Source: Streptomyces lavendulae subsp. lavendulae
Lineage (GTDB): Bacteria; Actinomycetota; Actinomycetes; Streptomycetales; Streptomycetaceae
Assembly (NCBI RefSeq): GCF_002803845.1
Contig: NZ_CP024985.1
Location: forward strand, 124,001-188,000
DNA: 64,000 nt
Reading direction: 5' to 3'
The position numbers were made by a program, and so were the translations under genes. This document shows positions 8,901-17,313 of this stretch, piece after piece. Positions within the stretch are counted from its first letter, which is position 1; each line of letters starts with the position of its first letter. The notes below the pieces were generated by a model, which was given only the letters and a program-made list of their open reading frames with translations, had not been told where the DNA came from and made no database searches.

Positions 8901-11552
8901 TTACCCCTTTCCGGCGGCCGCGCCGGGCTGCGAGATCGCCGCGACCCAGGCCGCGAAGCTCGGCGCGCGCAGGCAGGAGCCGGGCGAGACCTCGGTGCCG
9001 ACGAGCCTGCGGGTCCGGGCGCTGACGCGCAGGGCCAGCAGCGAGTGGCCTCCGAGGCTGACGAAGTCGTCGTCGTCCATGACCTCATCGACGGCGAGGA
9101 CCTCCCGCCAGATCTCGCGCATTCGCTCGACGGCGGTGTCGGCGCCGTCACCGTCCGCGGTGCCGGCCGTTCCCGTGACGGTCGGCGGCGCAGGGAGCTC
9201 GCGGCGGGCCAGCTTGCCGTTGGGCAGCCGGGGCAGTTCCTCCACGAAGACGAACTGGCTGGGCTGCATGGCTGCGGGCAGCCGCTCGGCGGCGTGCCGG
9301 CGCAGCTCGCGGGCGGTCAGCACGATCCGGTCGGGCTCGGCGGCCGGGGCTGTCGCGGGCTCGGCGGCCCCAGCGGTGTCGCGGGTGGCGTACACGTAGG
9401 TGACGTCGGCTTCGGTACCGACGCTCCAGTCCTCGACGGAGTGCACGGTGAAGCCCGCGCCTTCGAGGATGCTACGGATCTCGGCACCGACGACGCTGCT
9501 GCGTTCGACCTCGAGACAGACCTGGCGGATGCTCTTCCAGTGGTCGGGGCGGATGCCGCGCAGGACGCTCAGCTCGGCACCCTCGGTGTTGATCTTGAGG
9601 AGGTCGACCCGGTCGATCTCCATGCGGTCCAGCAGGCTGGACAGGTCCGTGGTGTCGACCTCGTGGAGGCTGGCCCGGAGCCGTTCCTCGGCGTCGTGGA
9701 GCAGGCTGGCGGTCTCCTCCTCGGTACCGGCTCCCGCGCCGCCCGACTGGCGGTAGTGGGACTGGACCAGCTCCACCGCCTCGTCCTGACGGTGCTTCCC
9801 GAGCCCGGACAGGTAGCTGAGCCGGGGGAAGGAGGTCAGCGTCTCGGATCCGACGCGGTCCGTGACGGCCGCGGGGACGACGTCTGCGGTCACACCACCC
9901 AGTTCGAGGTTCACTCGCAGGTAGGGAAGGGTGTCCGGGTTGGGCTCGACGGCGACCAGGCGGATGCCCGGGGCCTGGCGGTGCGCCCAGAGGCCGAACA
10001 GCCCGATGTTCGCTCCGATGTCGACGACCACGTCGTCCTTGCCGAGGCACACGCCGAAGCGCGCGTACTCGTCCTGCTCGAAGATCTGCCGGTGGAGGAA
10101 GAGCGCCTCGTCCGGAGAAGCGGTGGCGACCGCGATGCCCTGGGGCAGCTGGATCCTCTGGAGGCCGTCGACGACGGGCGCGTGGGCGCGCTTGGCTGCG
10201 ATGTACGCGACGAGCCGTACTCCGTCCGCCTCGTCGGGGACTGCGATCACGGAGGCGTCCTGGACCATCGGGTGGCCGCGCAGGACACTGTCGACCTCGC
10301 CGGGTTCGACGCGGACTCCGCGCACCTTGACCTGGTCGTCCAGGCGGCCCCGGAACTCCAGGCTGCCGGTGTCGAGGAGCCGGACGAGGTCGCCGGTGCG
10401 GTAGATGCGGCCGGTGCCGGTGAAGGGGTCGGGCCGGAAGCGCTCGGCGGTGAGCGGGGCGTCGTCGAGGTAGCCGCCGCCCACGGCGACACCGCCGATC
10501 CACAGTTCGCCGGTCTCCCCGGCCGGCACGGGCTGCATCGTCTCGTCGAGTACGTGGCAGTCGACGCCGTCGATGGGCCGGCCGATGGGGGCGATGTCGC
10601 CGTCGAACGGTTCGTCGCAGTCCCAGTAGGTGGCGTTCACCGAGGTCTCGGTGGGTCCGTACTGGTTGTAGAGGGAGGCGGGCAGCAGGGCGCGGAACCG
10701 TCGCACCAGGGTCATGTCCAGGGCTTCGCCGCCGCAGAACACCCGCCGCAGCGAGGTACACCAGGCGAGCTCTTCCTCGTCGATGACATAGCGCAGAACC
10801 GAGGGGACGAAGTGCGCGGTGGTGACTTCCGTCTCCTGGATGAGCCGCACCAGGCCCAGACTGTCGAACTGCAGCCCGGGCGGGGCGATGACGAGGGTGC
10901 CCCCGGAGATGAGCGGGGAGAAGATCTCGTGGATGGCGGCGTCGAAGGCTGAGGAAGCCTTGTGCAGAACCCGGTCGGTCGCGTCGAAGCCGTAGCGGCG
11001 GTGTCCCCACTCAAGCCGGTTGACCAGGCCCGCGTGGTGCAGGCGGACGCCCTTGGGCCGACCGGTCGAGCCTGAGGTGAACAGCATCATCGCGGTCAGC
11101 TCGGCGGAGTCGGCGGTACTGATGCGCAGCGTCTCAAGCTCGGCCGCCGGGACCGGCCGAGTGTCGGGAACCAGCCACAGGGCCGTGTCGGAGCCGTCGG
11201 TACCGCGCAGTTCAGGGGCGCCTGCACCCTCGTGCAGGATCACCCGGGGGCGGGCTGCCGAGACGACCTGGAGGCGCCGCTCCGCGGGGAACTCGGGGTC
11301 GAGGGGGATCGCGACGGCGCCGATCGCCATCGTCGCGATGAGCGCGCTGACGTAGGCCGCCGACCGGGGAAGGTGCAGTGCCACGTGATCGCCGGGGCGG
11401 ATCCCGGCCGTGTGCAGTTGGGCCGCCACCGCGGCGACGCGCTCCCACAGTTCGCGGTAGGACAGTTCGCCGTCGGGGCCGAGCACGGCCGGGCTGTCGG
11501 CGTACGGGCCGGTGGCCGTCTGCAGCAGGTCGGGTACAAGGGTCGACGCCAT
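8901..11552 (-). CDS. NRPS protein: adenylation domain interrupted by an FkbM-type methyltransferase, plus PCP
   Basis: About 883 residues. The A domain starts at the N-terminus (LFTSGSTGRPKG near residue 160) and runs past the A8 region. It is then broken by a methyltransferase of about 240 residues with SAM motif VDIGANIG (near 509) and the FkbM signature LLKINTEGAE (near 652). It resumes with A10 PNGKLARR (near 779) and ends in a PCP (LGGHSLLAL, near 835). FkbM enzymes are O-methyltransferases, so side-chain O-methylation of the PCP-bound residue is the likely role (inference). The specificity residues read DAHHFGQVNK by my alignment; the surrounding sequence resembles Ser-type A domains but I do not recognise the code. 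I chose ATG 11552 because it follows the upstream stop by one base (TGAGATG) with AAGGCGG ahead; an in-frame ATG at 11627 lies inside the previous gene. There is no C domain, so this is probably the initiation module. Confidence 0.93.
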   Translation of the reverse strand: MASTLVPDLLQTATGPYADSPAVLGPDGELSYRELWERVAAVAAQLHTAGIRPGDHVALHLPRSAAYVSALIATMAIGAVAIPLDPEFPAERRLQVVSAARPRVILHEGAGAPELRGTDGSDTALWLVPDTRPVPAAELETLRISTADSAELTAMMLFTSGSTGRPKGVRLHHAGLVNRLEWGHRRYGFDATDRVLHKASSAFDAAIHEIFSPLISGGTLVIAPPGLQFDSLGLVRLIQETEVTTAHFVPSVLRYVIDEEELAWCTSLRRVFCGGEALDMTLVRRFRALLPASLYNQYGPTETSVNATYWDCDEPFDGDIAPIGRPIDGVDCHVLDETMQPVPAGETGELWIGGVAVGGGYLDDAPLTAERFRPDPFTGTGRIYRTGDLVRLLDTGSLEFRGRLDDQVKVRGVRVEPGEVDSVLRGHPMVQDASVIAVPDEADGVRLVAYIAAKRAHAPVVDGLQRIQLPQGIAVATASPDEALFLHRQIFEQDEYARFGVCLGKDDVVVDIGANIGLFGLWAHRQAPGIRLVAVEPNPDTLPYLRVNLELGGVTADVVPAAVTDRVGSETLTSFPRLSYLSGLGKHRQDEAVELVQSHYRQSGGAGAGTEEETASLLHDAEERLRASLHEVDTTDLSSLLDRMEIDRVDLLKINTEGAELSVLRGIRPDHWKSIRQVCLEVERSSVVGAEIRSILEGAGFTVHSVEDWSVGTEADVTYVYATRDTAGAAEPATAPAAEPDRIVLTARELRRHAAERLPAAMQPSQFVFVEELPRLPNGKLARRELPAPPTVTGTAGTADGDGADTAVERMREIWREVLAVDEVMDDDDFVSLGGHSLLALRVSARTRRLVGTEVSPGSCLRAPSFAAWVAAISQPGAAAGKG

Positions 11553-11553
11553 C

Positions 11554-12567
11554 TCAGACCGCCTTCCGGGCCAGGGCCACGATCGCGACCCGCGGCACCT
11601 CGGCCGCGAATCCACCGTCGACTTCACGGACTACCGGGCGCACCGGGCACTCGGGAGGTGAGGAAAGCCGTTCAAGATAGGCCGAGTGGTCGAAGAAATC
11701 GGAGAGAAGGTCCCAGGCCTGGGCGGGAGTTCGCTGACCGGAGAAGTAGGTCCGAATACCGTACATGTCGGCGACGTAATCGCACATCCGGTCGCGCGCG
11801 TCCTCGGCGGTGGCGCCGCGGACAATCAGCGGGTCGTAGACGTCCACGACGCGGACCGATACCGGAAGACCTGCGAAGATGTCCGTCAGCTCCTCCCGGC
11901 TGAAGTGCCGGTAGTCGTGGCCGGTAGGCGAATGGGTGTGGACGGCCTCGGTGAAGAACCGTGCCATGGGGCTGGTCTCATCGAAGTCGTGCAGGACGAC
12001 CCGGCCTCCGGGCCTCACGACCCGGACGGCCTCGGCGGCGGCCCTGCCCCGGTCCGCGGGGGCGATGTGGTGGGTGCCGTACGCGAGAAGGGCCGCGTCG
12101 ACGGATCCGTCACGCAGGAGCAGCGCCTCGGCTGCCTGACGCACTGCGGGCAGACCGTGCTCCAGCGCCTGGGCGACCATCCGGCCCGAGATGTCACCGG
12201 TGACGATGTTCAGCTTGGCGACGTCGCTGTGGGCGCGCCCGGCGACGGCCCGGGCGATGGTGCCGTCTCCGCCGAGTACGTCGAGGACGGTCACGTCTCC
12301 GTCCGCGTCCCCCGGGGTTGCCAGGGCGAGCAGCTGGGCGGCACCCGTCCAGCGGACGTACACGTCCTGCTGCGCGCGCCGGTAGGAGTCTCCGCGTCCG
12401 GTCTCGTCGGAGTCGAACTCGTTGGTGAGGAGCTCCAGAGCCGACAGGATGTCAGTCGATCGGGCGCGATCGAGGTCGAGCAGAGTGTGGAGCCGCGGAT
12501 GCTCCGCCGCTACGGTGCGGATGTATTCGTCGAACGGGACGGAAGGCAGATATGCGCCTTCGGACAC
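11554..12567 (-). CDS. SAM-dependent methyltransferase (class I)
   Basis: 337 residues. The Rossmann SAM motif VLDVLGGDGTIA sits near residue 95-106 and a later HDFDETSP segment fits the post-motif region. The N-terminal ~75 residues are helical and probably shape the substrate pocket. The gene lies between the MbtH gene and the A-MT-PCP gene in the same orientation and is almost fused to the latter, so it belongs to the pathway. It gives the cluster a second methylation capability next to the FkbM domain. Substrate and methylated atom (N, O or C) cannot be read from the sequence. It could act on a free amino acid precursor or on the finished peptide. Confidence 0.85.
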   Translation of the reverse strand: MSEGAYLPSVPFDEYIRTVAAEHPRLHTLLDLDRARSTDILSALELLTNEFDSDETGRGDSYRRAQQDVYVRWTGAAQLLALATPGDADGDVTVLDVLGGDGTIARAVAGRAHSDVAKLNIVTGDISGRMVAQALEHGLPAVRQAAEALLLRDGSVDAALLAYGTHHIAPADRGRAAAEAVRVVRPGGRVVLHDFDETSPMARFFTEAVHTHSPTGHDYRHFSREELTDIFAGLPVSVRVVDVYDPLIVRGATAEDARDRMCDYVADMYGIRTYFSGQRTPAQAWDLLSDFFDHSAYLERLSSPPECPVRPVVREVDGGFAAEVPRVAIVALARKAV

Positions 12568-12640
12568 GGTGAACCGACCCCCTGCCGGTGGTTTGCACTG
12601 AAGAACTGGAATACGGCCGGGCCGTCAGACGCGACCGAAG

Positions 12641-12856
12641 TCAGCCGTTCTGGGCGTTGGCTAGCGCTGCCGGCCTCATATCGGTCCACCGGCTCTCGAT
12701 ATGGGCGAGGCAGTCTCCCCTCGACCCTTCTGCGACAGACTTCCAGCCAGACGGAATTTCAACCCACGACGGCCACAGAGAATACTGATCCTCGGAATTT
12801 ACCAGTACGTGGAATGTCCCTGAAGCTTCGGCCTCAAAGGGATTAAGGGGCATCAT
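12641..12856 (-). CDS. MbtH-like protein
   Basis: 71 residues from ATG 12856 (or the adjacent ATG 12853), with the MbtH family pattern: PLNPFE at the start, an NSEDQYSLWP core, a Trp-containing PSGW and the C-terminal WTDMRP. MbtH proteins bind adenylation domains and are needed for folding or activity of many actinobacterial A domains. Here it should serve the four A domains of the cluster. It is the first gene of the leftward operon, 73 bp before the methyltransferase gene. The frame stays open upstream to 12946, but the extra 30 residues do not look like the family; GAGATGGG before 12856 is a plausible ribosome binding site. Confidence 0.92.
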   Translation of the reverse strand: MMPLNPFEAEASGTFHVLVNSEDQYSLWPSWVEIPSGWKSVAEGSRGDCLAHIESRWTDMRPAALANAQNG

Positions 12857-13175
12857 TTTCCCATCTCTTTGTGGTCCACGGCAGTTCGCCGCGACGACGC
12901 CAGGACTGCAGATCTTCGGCAAAGCGCCGCTGAAGTGCAGCTTCATCCTGCCCAGAGCCTCGCTCGAAGATCAATGTAGCCTAGGTCACACTCGACGTAC
13001 CGCCCGGTATGTCGGGCTTGAATCCGAGATAAAGAAAGCGCCATCCGGATGGCCGGGTTCCCCGTGGAGAGAATTTCAGCCACATCGAAACCAGCCGATC
13101 CGAGCCCTTGACGTCAGCCGGAAATCCTCTTGATAATCAACCGGCCCCGACCTTGATCACTTCTGGAGTTCGGTC
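12857..13175. promoter_or_regulatory. Divergent intergenic region between the two arms of the NRPS cluster
   Basis: About 320 bp separates the leftward MbtH gene from the rightward NRPS gene, so it must hold promoters for both. It contains CCTAGG around 12980 and an imperfect inverted repeat GTACC-gccc-GGTAT near 12997. No convincing iron box or other known operator was found. GGAG at 13165-13168 serves the GTG start at 13176. Confidence 0.5.
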
Positions 13176-16100
13176 GTGCCTGCTCATCGAAGCTCCCAGC
13201 TGCCACCGGCCGGGGAGCACTTCTCAGTCCACAGCCACTCGTTGCACGTGACGCTTCCCCACGACGCTGGTGCGAACGACCTGACCCCACTGCTCCCAGC
13301 GGGACTCTGGAGAGAGGACGTGCCACACCCGTGGGGCGCGCCCCCTGCCCGCCGCCGTCTCCAGGCCGAACTGGCCCGCCCGGTTGACCCGACCGCCGCA
13401 CAGCCGCGCGCCGTGCTGCTGTGCCACACCGACGGGCCGACCGAACTCGTCCTGTCCGCACACCGGTCGAGGCTGGATGCCCGCGCACTGCGCCTCATCG
13501 CCGACGAGGTGGTCGGGGCGACGGCCCGGGAGGACGGACCAGAAGGCGGATCGACCGCCGCGCGAAGCGCGGTACGGCGGCAGCTGCGGCATCAGGACGC
13601 CCTCCTGCCGCCGCCGGCCGGCCCCGGCTCCGCCATCTGGGACGTCTGGAGCTCCGCGGAGCTCTCCCAGCGCCCCGGCTGGGCCTCACCCGGTATCCCC
13701 CTCCCGGCCGACGCGACCGACGCCGTGGCCCGTACCGCAGTGCTGAGCGTCCCCCTCCAGACGACTCCGCCCGGGCCGAGGACGGCAGGGTCCTCCACCG
13801 TCTCGGCGATCCTGGCCGTAGCTGCCGCCCTTGTGCTCGGCCGCTACGAGGGCCAGGAGCGGCCCCTGCTGGCAGCGGTCGCACCCGATCCCGGCCGCCT
13901 GCCGCGGGCCCTCGGTGCCCACGACTTCACCACACTGGTCGCACCCGCCCTCTCGGGGGCCGAGGACGTGCCCGGCCTGGTCGGTTCCGTCCGGCAGCAG
14001 TTGCGCGACCCGTCCCTGCGCTGCGACGCCGCCGTCTACACCGCCCTGACCCGCGAGGCAGGCGGCCGGGTCCTGGTCGGTCTCCTGCCCGAGACGGACG
14101 AGGGGCAGGTTCCCTGCCACAGCGCACCCTTCCCCCTCACCCTGGTACCCCGCCGCGGTGCCGACGCCGGCTTGTGGCTGGAAACCCACTACCACCGCAC
14201 CGAGATCGACGCGGACTCCGCACGGCGCTTCTCCGAGCACGTCGCCCGCACGTACGAGGCCGTCGCCACTGCCGCGCCCGGCACGCTCCCCCAGCACATC
14301 GACCCCGTGGGTCCTGATGAGCGGCGCTCGCTCACCGCACCGGGTGGAACGGCGGACGGCGCTCCGCGGTCACCACACCGCGAGGTGCGGATCGACACCC
14401 TCTTCACGGAGCGGGCCACGGCCGCCCCCGACGCCGTCGCCGTGACCTACGAGGAGGAACGGCTCACTTACGGCGAACTGCTCGCCCGTGCCCGGCGGCT
14501 CGCGGCCGGCCTGGTCTCCCGGGGCGTCCGACCCGGCGACCACGTCGGCGTCTGCCTGGAACGGTCCGCCGAACTCGTCGTGACCCTGCTCGCAGTGCTG
14601 CTCGCCGACGCCGTGTACGTACCCATGGATCCGGCCTATCCGGCCGCCCGGCTCGCCGCCACCGCGCATGACGCCGGCCTGGACTTGATCATCACCGAGC
14701 TACCGGCCATACCGGGCGCTGAAGACCGCCGCCTGCTGGCACCCGCAGCGCTCGCGGCTGCCGGAGCCGACGCGCCCGCCCCGCCGGACCCCGTCCGGGG
14801 ACCGGACACCGCCGCGTACATCATCTACACCTCCGGGTCCACCGGCCGCCCCAAAGGCGTCGTCATCCCGCACCACAACGTGACCGCCCTGCTCGACGCC
14901 ACCCGCGACGGGTTCCGGCTCGGCCCCGATGACGTCTGGACCCTCTTCCATTCCAGTGCCTTCGACTTCTCGGTCTGGGAGATGTGGGGCGCACTGCTCA
15001 CTGGTGCCCGGCTGGTCGTCGTTCCGTACTGGGTGAGCCGTACTCCGGACGACTTCCGCGCGCTCCTGGTGCGAGAAGGCGTGACGGTGCTCAGCCAGAC
15101 CCCCTCCGCATTCGGCCAGCTGGCCGAGGCGGACCTCCGGCATCGGGCGGAACTGCCGCTGCGTCTCGTCGTCTTCGGTGGTGAGCCCCTCGACACCGCC
15201 CCGCTCCCCCGCTGGTTCGACCGGTACCCTGAGACCCGCTGTCGCCTGGTCAACATGTTCGGGATCACTGAGACCACGGTCCACGTCACCGCCCACGAGG
15301 TGCACCGCAGGGACGCCCTCACCGGATCCCGTTCGGTCGGGCGGCCCCTGCCCGGCTGGCGGGTGTACGTGCTCGACCCGAGCGGACGACCGCTGCCGTA
15401 CGGGGCACCCGGTGAGATCCACGTGGCCGGGGCCGGGGTGGCACTCGGCTACTGGAACCGGCCCGAACTGACCAGTGAGCGTTTCGTGCCCGACCCCTAC
15501 CATGGGGGGCTCATGTACCGCAGTGGGGACCTCGGCCGACTCCGCCCGGACGGAACCCTCGAACACCTGGGCCGGCTGGACAGCCAGGTGAAACTGCGCG
15601 GCTTCCGGATCGAACTGGACGAGATCCGCTCAGTCCTGCTCAACGACCCTGACGTGGGCGCTGCCGTCGTGGTCCTGAACGGCGACCGGCCAGGCGGCGC
15701 CGCCGCCGACGTGCGCATCGACGCCTACGTGGTGGCTGCGGAGGGCGCCTCCCTGGACCCGTCCGCCGTCCGCCGACGGGCGACCCGGTCCCTGCCGGAG
15801 TTCATGCTGCCGACAGGGGTCACCGTGTTGTCGACCCTGCCCCTCACGGTCAACGGCAAGGTCGACATGCGTGCGCTGCCTGCGCCCGAGACAGCCCCGG
15901 TTCCGTCGTCGCCTTCCGCCGCCTGCCCGCCCGGACCGTCGACTCGGGAACACCCCGCCGCAGATCTCGCGACCGCGCTCGCTCAGGTGTGGGAGCAGGT
16001 ACTCGGCGTGCCCGTCGGTCCGGACGACAACTTCTTCGAGCTGGGTGGCAACTCACTGCAGGCGGTACGCGCAGCTGCGGTGGTCCGGGAACAGGGACTG

Positions 16101-16190
16101 CCCCCCGTACCGATGCGAGAGCTGTACCGCACACCGACCGCGAAAGCCCTGGCCGCCGTACTCGCCCCCGGTCCCGCCACCGAACAGTGA
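13176..16190 (+). CDS. NRPS protein with degenerate C domain, A domain and PCP
   Basis: 1004 residues from GTG 13176 (GGAG 7 bp upstream). The first ~390 residues resemble a condensation domain, but where HHxxxDG is expected the protein reads HRSRLDA, so the catalytic second His is Arg. The A domain follows (IYTSGSTGRPKG near residue 549, FDFSVWEMWG, FGITETTVH, VNGKVDMR near 892), then a PCP (LGGNSLQAV near 957). The specificity residues read DFWSVGMVHK, close to the Thr code DFWNIGMVHK, so a Thr-like or beta-hydroxy residue is likely. It is the first gene of the rightward operon, 16 bp before the hydroxylase gene. It may supply an aminoacyl-PCP in trans to the left arm rather than elongate. 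Confidence 0.93.
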   Translation: MPAHRSSQLPPAGEHFSVHSHSLHVTLPHDAGANDLTPLLPAGLWREDVPHPWGAPPARRRLQAELARPVDPTAAQPRAVLLCHTDGPTELVLSAHRSRLDARALRLIADEVVGATAREDGPEGGSTAARSAVRRQLRHQDALLPPPAGPGSAIWDVWSSAELSQRPGWASPGIPLPADATDAVARTAVLSVPLQTTPPGPRTAGSSTVSAILAVAAALVLGRYEGQERPLLAAVAPDPGRLPRALGAHDFTTLVAPALSGAEDVPGLVGSVRQQLRDPSLRCDAAVYTALTREAGGRVLVGLLPETDEGQVPCHSAPFPLTLVPRRGADAGLWLETHYHRTEIDADSARRFSEHVARTYEAVATAAPGTLPQHIDPVGPDERRSLTAPGGTADGAPRSPHREVRIDTLFTERATAAPDAVAVTYEEERLTYGELLARARRLAAGLVSRGVRPGDHVGVCLERSAELVVTLLAVLLADAVYVPMDPAYPAARLAATAHDAGLDLIITELPAIPGAEDRRLLAPAALAAAGADAPAPPDPVRGPDTAAYIIYTSGSTGRPKGVVIPHHNVTALLDATRDGFRLGPDDVWTLFHSSAFDFSVWEMWGALLTGARLVVVPYWVSRTPDDFRALLVREGVTVLSQTPSAFGQLAEADLRHRAELPLRLVVFGGEPLDTAPLPRWFDRYPETRCRLVNMFGITETTVHVTAHEVHRRDALTGSRSVGRPLPGWRVYVLDPSGRPLPYGAPGEIHVAGAGVALGYWNRPELTSERFVPDPYHGGLMYRSGDLGRLRPDGTLEHLGRLDSQVKLRGFRIELDEIRSVLLNDPDVGAAVVVLNGDRPGGAAADVRIDAYVVAAEGASLDPSAVRRRATRSLPEFMLPTGVTVLSTLPLTVNGKVDMRALPAPETAPVPSSPSAACPPGPSTREHPAADLATALAQVWEQVLGVPVGPDDNFFELGGNSLQAVRAAAVVREQGLPPVPMRELYRTPTAKALAAVLAPGPATEQ

Positions 16191-16206
16191 AGGACGAACC
16201 CTCTCC

Positions 16207-17199
16207 ATGACCAACAGCACCGCCCACGCCACCCTCCCCGATGTCGTCAGGCTGCTCCCCGGCGCAGACCCCGAACGGCTCCAGCAGGAGCTGTTCTCCC
16301 TCGGCGCCCGGTTCAGCCCGCAAGCCACCTTCGACGCCGGCACGATCATCGAGGACGAGTACAAGGGATGGCGGGTGCTCTCGCTGCGCGGCCCCGACGG
16401 CGACCCCGCCCGGACCGACGCAGGTGGCCCCGGCCTCGCCGACTATGCCGACACCCCGTTCATGGCGAGGGTCCCCTACACGGCGTCCGTGCTGTCCGGT
16501 CTCGGCCTGACACTGCGCGCTGTTCGGTACATGTCCCTCGAACCGGGGGCCTCGGTCGGGGAGCACACCGACTATCCCTACGGCCTGCCCGTTGGCTGGG
16601 CCCGGCTGCACATGCCCATCACGACCAACGACGAAGCCGTGCTCGTCGTCAACGGAGCCGAGCAGCGCTGGCAGCCCGGTGAGCTGTGGTACGCGAACTT
16701 CGGACGACCCCACCACCTCTACAACAACGGCGACCGGCCGCGGGTCCACCTCGTCATCGACTGCTTCTGCGACCCCGCGCTCCTGGAACTCTTCCCCGCC
16801 GAGCAGCATGCGCTCCTGGACATCTCGGAAGTGATGCACCGGGCAGCGGCCGTACCGGCCGCCCCTGAGGACCTGGCGCGCCTCACCGGTCCGCTGTCCG
16901 TTCCGGCCGCCTTCCTCCTTCCGTACGCCGACCCGCCGAGCAGCGCCGAATGGGCCGACCCGAGCCGACCCGACGCGGTCGGCGAACTCGTCATCCGGGA
17001 AGGAAAGCTGGTCCTGGTCGCCGAGGGCGAGCCGGACGCCGTCCTGGAACACATCGGGGGAGACGAGTTTCGCTACCAGTGCTGGAGCGAGGAGCGGACC
17101 GTGGCGTTCGCCTTCCGTGACGGAGTCCGGCATGCCGAGTTCCGGTACCGCCACGGCAGCTACCGCACCCAGGTCACCCGTGCCACAGTCCCCGCATGA
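16207..17199 (+). CDS. Aspartyl/asparaginyl beta-hydroxylase-like 2-oxoglutarate/Fe(II) oxygenase
   Basis: 330 residues. The non-haem iron site is visible as HTDYP near residue 119 and the distal His in RVHLVID near 181; GRPHHLYNN nearby fits the cupin core of the Asp_Arg_Hydrox family. These enzymes hydroxylate a C-H bond of an amino-acid side chain using O2 and 2-oxoglutarate. In this cluster it could act on the free amino acid or on the aminoacyl-PCP made by the gene just upstream (16 bp gap). The C-terminal ~120 residues after the core are extra and unassigned. The substrate residue (Asp, Asn, Pro or other) is not determinable here. Confidence 0.88.
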   Translation: MTNSTAHATLPDVVRLLPGADPERLQQELFSLGARFSPQATFDAGTIIEDEYKGWRVLSLRGPDGDPARTDAGGPGLADYADTPFMARVPYTASVLSGLGLTLRAVRYMSLEPGASVGEHTDYPYGLPVGWARLHMPITTNDEAVLVVNGAEQRWQPGELWYANFGRPHHLYNNGDRPRVHLVIDCFCDPALLELFPAEQHALLDISEVMHRAAAVPAAPEDLARLTGPLSVPAAFLLPYADPPSSAEWADPSRPDAVGELVIREGKLVLVAEGEPDAVLEHIGGDEFRYQCWSEERTVAFAFRDGVRHAEFRYRHGSYRTQVTRATVPA

Positions 17200-17313
17200 T
17201 CCGGCGGCCGATCAAGGCCCTCCAGGTCCCTCAAGGCCTGTGAGGACCACCACGACCCAGAGCACCACATCCTCACGCCTCCCGCACACCGCGCAGTCTG
17301 GAGAAGCACCGCC

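Noticed and set aside
7197..10952. 1251-codon rightward open frame
   Set aside because: Antisense to three NRPS genes; no ribosome binding site and no recognisable domain.
12960..13010. Possible iron-box operator in the divergent NRPS promoter
   Set aside because: TAGCCTAGGTCA matches a DtxR/IdeR box too poorly, and no transport or siderophore genes are present.
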